Assembly (NCBI GenBank): GCA_030549175.1
Contig: JAUKUA010000004.1
Location: 4,154,001 to 4,218,000, forward strand
Source of the DNA: Lasiosphaeris hirsuta
Lineage: Eukaryota > Ascomycota > Sordariomycetes > Sordariales > Lasiosphaeriaceae
DNA: 64,000 nt
Reading direction: 5' to 3'
Shown here: piece after piece, positions 56,766 to 64,000 of the stretch
How positions within the stretch are numbered: position 1 is the first letter of the stretch
Layout: each line of letters opens with the position of its first letter
Translations under genes and position numbers: made by a program
The notes under the pieces: generated by a model
What the model was told of the DNA's origin: nothing
What the model saw: only the letters and a program-made list of their open reading frames with translations
Databases searched by the model: none

Positions 56766-57906
56766 AGGCCAGCGAGCTTTAGCGCAAAGGCGATTGGGAA
56801 GGTTTGCGCCAGACGGGCTCTTCAAATCGGGTCAGGGGAGTTGGCTGCAGAGCTGGAGCAGACACGAGCAGACACTAGCTGGGCATCATTTAGTGGTGTT
56901 ATGCGCAATGAATAGCTTTGTGGCTGGACGCATGACTGCTCATTATGACAGGCAAAATGTGTACGTAGTATACAGATATCCGTCGGCGCTGGAAAAGCCG
57001 CGGCTTTGAGATTCCCTCGAGGCCATGGAGGTGGGTGGCATGGAAGTGGCATTGAAGGACGTCCCCATGCGGATGCTCCGCTATTGGCATTGAAGATCCG
57101 CGGATGGTCGACAGGGGTCTGGAAGCGGCCCTGGTCAATTTTGCGATTTGTTGCGAAATCGATACGAAGTCGCTTGGACGCTGGACATATGTTAGTTAGT
57201 GTGATTGCCCGCCAACGTCATCTGAACCTTATGGCGAGCGCCGTAGTTTCTGCAAAGGCGCTGCAAGCCTAAGCTCGAGAGAAAACAGAATATTCTCTTC
57301 TGCAAGGCATTTTCCTTCTGTGCAATGATCTAGGCCCGAACCCGCTGCTCAGGGGGGGTTGGTGGTCTTCCTAGGTATGTAGCCTGCCAGCGCACTTATC
57401 GCAGTTTGATAAGACGGGACCAGGGCAGGCCCCGCAAGGCTGGCCGCATCCAATCCAGTGGGGAGAAAAAGCAAGCTTGCCCAGCCAGCAGGGTTCCAAG
57501 GTTCCTTTTGAATGGTGGGGGACTGGGGGGATTGCCGCCATTGTGCCTGCCGTAGTTGAAGGAGTGAGACCTGGGGAGTGCGTGCTGCGTTCTGGCACTT
57601 GCCAAAGCCCGAATTCGTCAACGACTTCAGCTGCAACGCCGCACTTCTCCGCACTTTGTTCCTATTCATCTTTGGACGCAGACATCGTGGCGCCGCCATT
57701 GCTTTTGACGGTACCCCGGGCACACAGCAGATGCGACCTCGCACCAGCTCACCACGCCGATTGAAACATTGCCATCGCGGTACTACAGGCCTTGATCGGC
57801 TGTCGCCATGAACTAGTTATCCAGGCGGCTGGATCGAGCTGCCCGAAGACTGCGAAACCCACTTCACAGGGGACATCGCTGTCGCCGGCCCGAATGCTCA
57901 GACGAA
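56766..57906. other. Intergenic upstream of the ubiquitin-domain gene
   Basis: About 1.1 kb without a supported gene. Overlapping short frames on both strands at 57350-57810 look like chance. Confidence 0.5.
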
Positions 57907-59091
57907 ATGGTATGCAACCTTCCCTTCTGTGTTCCCTCCCCTCTTTTTCGCCTTTCCAGCGACCACTGTGATGGATTCTCTGACGAGCCTTGGTCACGCC
58001 CCCTCTTGTTTCTGCTTGTTCGTTGCTAATTCACAATTCGATAGGGTTGCTGCACATCCCGCCCCTCGGGGCCAAACTCTCCTTATCTAGGAGGCGCTGG
58101 TGTGTCCGGCTCAGCGAGAGCTATCAATGACCCTCCTCAGCCAGCTGGCGCCTCAGGGGAGCAGCCCGGCAACGATGACCCTCTCTTGTCTCCCGGTTCG
58201 GGCTCCCGTCGGCGGCACAGACAGCCCCCTGGGCAGCGCATTAACAAGCCATTGCGCCGACACGAGTGGAGCAGCCGCAACCGTACATGGACTCTTCCTG
58301 CCTTGAAACGGGAGAGGATCGAGTTCTTCGACACAAGAGTCACTGGGCGGCAAGAAATCTGGCAGACGATACGAGTGGCGTTGGAGGTTTTATGGGCAGC
58401 AGATGTCTCTGCTCGAGAGGGTCGCGCTCAGCATAATGGAGACGGCCAAGGCCCGAGCGAGGAGGACCCGGAGATAGCCCTGGCTACGGCCCAGAGCATC
58501 CTCACTGCCGCTGATATCACCCTACCAACCGGCGACCTTGCACAAGGCGCCTACGATTCGCTTGGGAACTACTACTCACTCCCCGAGCATATTGTGTCAG
58601 ATCCCCTGAATCTTGCACCCCATAGTGACGACGGTCTGGTGGATACAAAGGCCGGCTTAACTGCGGGCGAGGAGACTGCCGAGGAGAGGGATGATGATCT
58701 TGACGAAGCCGAGCGTCGGAGGGAAGAGAAGGGAAAAGCGGTCGTCGATATCCGGGATCAGATATCCATCCGTGCTAGACTGAGCGACGGCTCTAAGGAC
58801 GTCGACGTCTCTGTTGGGAAAGGTGATTCTGTCCGGAGCCTTGCTAGACATATTGCGGAGGAGGCACAGGTAAGCATATTCCTCACCGCAATACATGTTG
58901 TCTCGTCTTCGAAATCAGTACTACATTACATACCTGGAGGTGCGATTGACTAACTTGACCTTCTCCAGCTCCCTTCAAGCAAAAGGATTCGCATCGCCTA
59001 CATGGGCAAAATTCTTAAGGAAAACTTACCGTTGCTCGAGCAAGGCTGGAAACAGGGACATGTCGTGAACGCTCTGGTGTTCAATCGGTAG
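57907..59091 (+). CDS. Ubiquitin-domain protein of the UBTD1/DC-UbP family
   Basis: Predicted adaptor with an N-terminal UBTD-specific domain and a C-terminal ubiquitin-like domain. Three exons: 57907-57909 (ATG only), 58045-58869 and 58969-59091, giving 316 residues. The spliced start is MGCCTSRPSGPNSPYLGG, a myristoylation and palmitoylation signal, so the protein should sit on a membrane. Residues about 60-180 hold the family domain: WTLPALKRERIEFFDTRVTGRQEIWQ..., TAQSILTAADITLPTGDL and YDSLGNYYSLPEHIVSDPLNL. A Glu/Arg-rich helix follows, then the ubiquitin fold (SIRARLSDGSKDVDVSV to GKILKENLPLLEQGWKQGHVVNALVFNR). The intron after ATG has a gtatgc donor and an attcgatag acceptor. The frame stays open for 143 codons after the TAG stop. 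The E3 or deubiquitinase partner is unknown. Confidence 0.9.
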
Positions 59092-60743
59092 AGCCGATAT
59101 CCATCACCGGTTGACGACCCCTTGTCCGTTTCCATTACTCCTACCTCTTCAGGAAACACGTTGCCCGCCGAAACCGAAGCCGAAGCCGAAGACCTCGAGA
59201 ATGTTGGTCTAACTACTAACTCTAATACTAACTCGTATCAACGGCGTAGACGACCTCAGTCAGCTATTCTCAACTTTCGGGGCTGGTTGTTACCTCGCTC
59301 AATCACAGAGCCGGCCTTGAGACAGCGTACTATCAGACCGCGCAGCTTTCCCTTGTCTCGGAACCCTATCTCTCGTTGGAGTTCTGATACGCCCACACGA
59401 GACCGACAGCCATGGTGGCGGCTTGATTCTTCCCTTCTCCCCAACAACTATCCGGACGGCGTTTCCCCTTTCCACCCGGGAATTATGCCCTCTTGGTCCG
59501 CTGGGGCATATTTTGCGACCTGAACGGCGCGATTCAGCAGCAGCTTACCCGCCTTACCACTTTATAACATTTATTTTTGCCTGGTTTCATGAGGAGGACA
59601 TCGACTAACGGCCTGTGATGTCAACGGTTTCGATCATCGACAGCAAAAACCTTTACACCTTCACCTTTTTTCGAGGGGGGGGATGAAAATGACGCATCTT
59701 TCTCCGTTTTCAACCTTTAGGGCGACTATCAGGAATTTTCATGCAGGCGGCTATGATCGTACAAATACCCTTTTCATCTTTCCGGCATCCTCTGCTCCTT
59801 CTACCTGATACCATTCCTACTACGTCCTGTTCAAATGCTTCTTCTCTTCTTTTATTTAATCACTAACGCCGCCAATCTTCCCTCAGGTGGTCATGCCATG
59901 TCATCCCATCTTCGCTGGAGTCTACAGGGCATATTTTTTTCTTCTTTCGTCATGTTTCTGCGTTTATGAACATGCTCTATTTGTAGCATGAGGGATACAT
60001 CCGGGACTTGGCTTCTTCCAAGAGAAGAGGTAACGGCTGAGGGTGTGGACTGGATGACACGATGGTATTCCGTCTCGACGTGGGGCAATAGACGATGGAC
60101 AATGAAACAGGTACGTCCAGTTAGGGCCAGGCGAGCGGAACTCCAGGACGACGGTCGGGTTGTCTTCACAGGCCCGAAGGATATGACGATGGATGGCATG
60201 ACCCGATCATAAAGGGAGCTAATACATACACACGCACACATATATAACCCGTATTAATCTCCGCTTCGTAGACACGAGGGAGCACAAATACCCCGGAATT
60301 GATTTGCACGTCAAAGAACCCGAGTCTCAACACCAAATATGCAAGTAGATGACGAGACAACATAAAACTCATTCTCCCATTTCACTGCATCTAATAAACT
60401 AGGTGCAAACCATGAACATCGTTTTGGTCTACAGGACTTTTGGTGCCTTTTTAGTTTGACCCGGCCACCGTCCCCTCATCCACCACCAGGTCTCTTTCCC
60501 AGGCCAAAGAACTCCTTGCATCTGATGACACCACGCCACACCAAATCACTGGTACCAATCAGGGCCAGCATCAGGAAGGGACCAAGCAAAACCCTATATC
60601 CCTAGATCAACCGACCCGCCAGCTCCTGATCGTATAACGACTCTGCACTTCCGGGCTGGGGGAAACCACCGAATCAACAAGCTCTCCCAGACGGAGAGAA
60701 ACGATTATTCCGCGAAAACAGCACAAGGAATTACCTGGGTCCT
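59092..60743. other. 3' region between convergent genes
   Basis: About 1.65 kb between convergent stops. The part 59092-59523 is an open frame continuing in phase from the preceding gene past its TAG. The rest shows no coding signal and has T-rich strings typical of fungal 3' UTRs. Confidence 0.55.
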
Positions 60744-63700
60744 TCAGGCAGTCGACCCAATCTTGTTCAAACCCTTGAGAGAGCCGAGGCTCAGCGCTAG
60801 GCCCTGAGACCTACTACGTATCCTGACGAAACCTGTGATGGGACCGTCTTCTCCCTCCTTTTCGATGCTCAGGTTCGCAAGTGCATCCTCGCCTATTCCA
60901 CGTAATTAGTGATTATGACATCAAATGATGAGAGAGGGGTGTGACATACCAAATACACTTCTGGCATACAGATTCGCGCTCAAAAATTGGCAGTCGCCTT
61001 TCAAGCTAGCCTCAGGCGTCAGGCAGTTCATGTTCGTGCACGCCATCAGCTGATCCAAAAAGTCACGCAGGGTCTTGGCTTTGCTGTTGATGTTGACCTT
61101 GTTCTCCCACTCAAACTCGGTCCACATTGTCCGGAACTGGGTCTCGGTGCATGTGGCCGGCTGGATGTAGTCCATAATGTCAACATGAAGATCGTTCAGA
61201 ATGACGACATTGGTGTCGGTCGAGTGGGCTCCTTCGTAGACGACGTTTCCGAAAATAACACCGGTATCTGTTGATGACACCTTGATGGTGCACTGGACGT
61301 TGTGAAAGTCATGAGGTCCTAGGTTTTGAGTTGTCGGGCGTTCGACAACCTTGAGGTCTCCGAGTGTCGCGAATTCGACAGAAAGGTTCTGCAGCGTCTC
61401 GGTAGTCTGATTGACCAGCAATACATCGAGGACAATGTCAAACTGGTGGACCTTGACGTACGCCTCCGCGTAGACAGGGTCAGAGAAGCCGGTAAGCTGG
61501 ACAACCCGGCTGAGCTTGCCGGAGAGGTCCTCGGCCGCACCGCTATCGCCGCCGGTGGCCCGCTCAACGTCATGCTCGATGGTATCAGATCCGTCAGAAA
61601 CATTCTTCTTGGAGAGTTGACGAATAGCAACCACATCATCAACCTGCACGGCTGTCTTGGCCTTCTCATACGCCTCCTTTGCCGCACGCTTCTTTTCCTC
61701 GACTTGGACCATCGCCCGGAATGCCTTCCTGGTATCCTCAAGATACACAGTCCCCAGCTCCCTGTGCTCGCTAAACTCGGCGAGGGACCGGACACAGCTC
61801 ATGATGCGGTCAACAGAGTCCTCGTCGATAGGAGCCTTGACAAATTGTGACTGGCCAACGCGGATGATGGAAATCATGATAAGCATAGCCTCTGCCCGGA
61901 GGGCGTTTGTGCGAGCGGCGTCGGAGGAGATATCGGAATGGCGCATAACAAGCTTCGTGAGGGTTGCAGAGAGAACCGTTGCCAGGTAATAGTCGCCATC
62001 GAGGATGAGCTGCCTCAGGGGAGGCTTCTGGGACGCCTTCACGGCCTCTAGCCTGGCCGCAGCAGCAGACTGGCTGGTAAGAGCAGTTTCAGTGGCGTAT
62101 GTACCGTCAGCAAGAACTCTCCGGGAACCGGCGGCTGGTGTCGTCTTTGAATGTCCGTTGACTTGCTCCTTCTCCTTATTTTCGTCGTCTCCATCCAGGT
62201 TATCCAGCAACCGTTGCTCTGACGCAAGAATTGGGATCTCGCCCAGACTGGCGCGAATCCTCTTCCACGCCTCACGAATGTCCCTCTCATCCAGCGAGTA
62301 CTCGCCTACAATCCAAAGAATACCGCGATAGACCTTACCAGCTCGGACTTCACTGAGGGTCTCGACAAGCCTCTGTATGATGGCTGGGCGAAGCTTGGGG
62401 AACTTCTCAACAACTTCCTTTACGAAGTTTATGACGTCAACGGCGGAAGTGTTATTAAAGTCAGCAATGAAGTCCATAAGCAGTTCTACGACGCTGGCTG
62501 CAACTTCAGAGAATTTGACGGCGCACTGGTGAATGGAGTGGATGAGGAGTTGGCGGTACTCGCTGTTCTTTTCGTACTCCTGGTCGACTGTCTTGGACAG
62601 CTCCTTTTTGAGGAGCAGAACAACCTCCTCAACGTTTTTGCTGGAAACCATCTCGAGTGCAATCTCGAGAGCCTTTTTCCGCACATCAATATCAGGGCTG
62701 GAAAGGACACGGAGAACTTCCATGACCAAATCATCCAGGATACCCTCGTTGTGTTGACGAAGCTGGTTGACACGATCCAAGACAATCAACTTGACGTTGT
62801 TGTCCGCCTCCTTGATAGCCAGCTCAATGAACTTGGCAGCTGCAGCCTTGACGGCTACTGGGTTGTTCGTGAGCGCCGTCAAGGAAGAGGCCGCCTCATA
62901 GACTACCGTTGATGTATTGGCCTCGAGAAGATCAAAGATCAGACGCAGGTAGCGTGCCTTGTTTTGCGAGTTCTGAACAGCATCTCTGCGGATGAACTCG
63001 AGCTCTACGAGCTGCAGGAGCTCCTCTGCGTTCGGGATACCATCGAACACGGTGCTCAGATAAGCCAGAGCCTTGTCGTGGCTGATGCTGGATAGCGCGG
63101 CGAAGCCATTGCGCTTGCAGGTGGGATCGCTCTCGCCCTCGAGGAATGTAGCAATAAGATCGGGGGCATCGGGGATCAAAGATGGCGAGTGCTGGAAGAT
63201 TGAGGCGACGGCAAACACAGCGTTCTTTCGTACGTAGGCATGACGGTGCTCGAGGCAGGACCGCGCCGATGAAAGGAGGGGTTCAAGGAGCTCGCCTTCG
63301 CGAAGCTTGGAGAGGAATCGCAATGTGTTGCCTCGGATGTACTCGTTTGGATGCTGTAGGTCGTTTCGAATGCCGTTGCTATAGGGCGGGTCAGCCTGCA
63401 GCCTGCAGCCGGGCGCCGAGGGGGTAGAGGAAGAAAGGGGGCGCCTCACCATACGAGGATGAACTCCTGCTTGAGCTTCCCCTGGGCATCGAGCTTGGGG
63501 CAGATCTCGTAGTAAAAGTAGAGAAGCTTCTTGAGAGCCTTAGACTTGGAAGGCATGACGAATCGGATGATGTGCATGAGCAATTGGGGCATGGGGTCGC
63601 CGTTAAGCATGATGGTGAGGATGCGCTTCATGGTCTCAACCTTGCTCTCGTCGGTGCCCTTCTCGAGCTGGGTGCGCAGCTCCGACATGCTGGGGGTGCC

Positions 63701-63751
63701 GTCGGTGGCATTATCCTTGACCATGCTGTAGGCATTTTCGAGGACCGACAT
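60744..63751 (-). CDS. SEC26: Coatomer subunit beta (beta-COP)
   Basis: Beta subunit of the COPI vesicle coat, acting in Golgi-to-ER retrograde transport. Three exons (63751-63450, 63378-60950, 60892-60744) encode 959 residues. The adaptin-like N-terminal domain begins [20 protein letters not shown] and holds the HEAT-like solenoid ([38 protein letters not shown]). A charged linker lies around residues 500-525. The appendage domain follows from about residue 680 ([33 protein letters not shown]). The C-terminus ends [21 protein letters not shown], encoded by the short last exon after a gtatgt donor. Splicing at the first intron gives FILVCNGIRND, the conserved reading. Gamma-COP was considered and excluded because the N-terminus and the linker are those of beta. 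Confidence 0.96.
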
Positions 63752-64000
63752 GCTGGGCGAGGGGGGCGCGGCGGCGCTGTCTCGAGCTGTGTGGGTGTTT
63801 GGTGTATCGTGTTATATTCGAGGCGTCGAGGGCGACTGAGGGGCGTGCCTCGAGCTCCTGGAAGCGAGATGCCGAGTGCCCTGGATGCGAAGCGGGCGGG
63901 CTCGATCGGTGAATTGCAGAGCAGAGGCTACCTGCACAGTCGAGGGGGCGTTGGTAAGGTGGGTGGCGTGGGAGAGCTGTGCATCACCTGCGCGGTGAGA
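63752..64000. promoter_or_regulatory. Upstream region of SEC26, runs off the window
   Basis: The last 249 bases are upstream of the SEC26 start on the minus strand and should contain its 5' leader and promoter. No other gene is visible before the edge. Confidence 0.5.

Noticed and set aside
60744..63751. Gamma-COP (SEC21) as identity of the coatomer gene
   Set aside because: The N-terminus, linker and C-terminus are those of beta-COP.

Overview
The window is nuclear DNA of a filamentous ascomycete, most likely a Sordariomycete. Genes carry short introns (mostly 50-80 bp, GT-AG) and code on both strands, with intergenic spacers of 0.2-2.8 kb. The proteins fit this: a DIM-5-type H3K9 methyltransferase, a fungal annexin, a HET-domain relic, a NACHT-like STAND protein and a fungal cysteine dioxygenase. 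I saw no operons, CRISPR array, tRNA, rRNA or intact transposon. Exon borders come from reading frame, splice consensus and recalled family conservation; no alignment was run.

Left part (0.8-13.4 kb), housekeeping: Vps15 (PI3-kinase complex), the U2 snRNP A' protein convergent with a Dpb3/CHRAC-type histone-fold protein, a CLC chloride/proton antiporter and cysteine dioxygenase. From 14 to 19.5 kb the DNA is gene-poor, with one doubtful small gene and a decayed HET-domain gene on the minus strand (15.2-16.7 kb).

Middle (19.5-44.3 kb): a 768-residue disordered protein with a C-terminal helical segment; a 1059-residue Gln/His/Pro-rich protein with two C2HC fingers that look like a tandem exon duplication; annexin; a Ser/Thr-rich secreted protein; a protein that keeps the diagnostic residues of the 2-oxoglutarate-dependent ethylene-forming enzyme; and a 2154-residue NLR-like ATPase with tetratricopeptide-like repeats.

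Right part (46.8-64 kb): five adjacent enzymes form a probable catabolic cluster for a four-carbon sugar or sugar acid. They are a triosephosphate-isomerase-like protein, an RpiB/LacAB-like isomerase, a dihydroxyacetone-kinase-family kinase, a class II ketose-bisphosphate aldolase and a 3-hydroxyisobutyrate-dehydrogenase-family oxidoreductase. They are arranged around two divergent promoters. Housekeeping genes follow: the DIM-5/KMT1 H3K9 methyltransferase, a UBTD1/DC-UbP-like ubiquitin-domain protein whose first coding exon is only ATG, and beta-COP (Sec26). The items most worth following are the ethylene-forming-enzyme homologue with its putative mitochondrial presequence, the five-enzyme C4 cluster and the duplicated zinc-finger exon.
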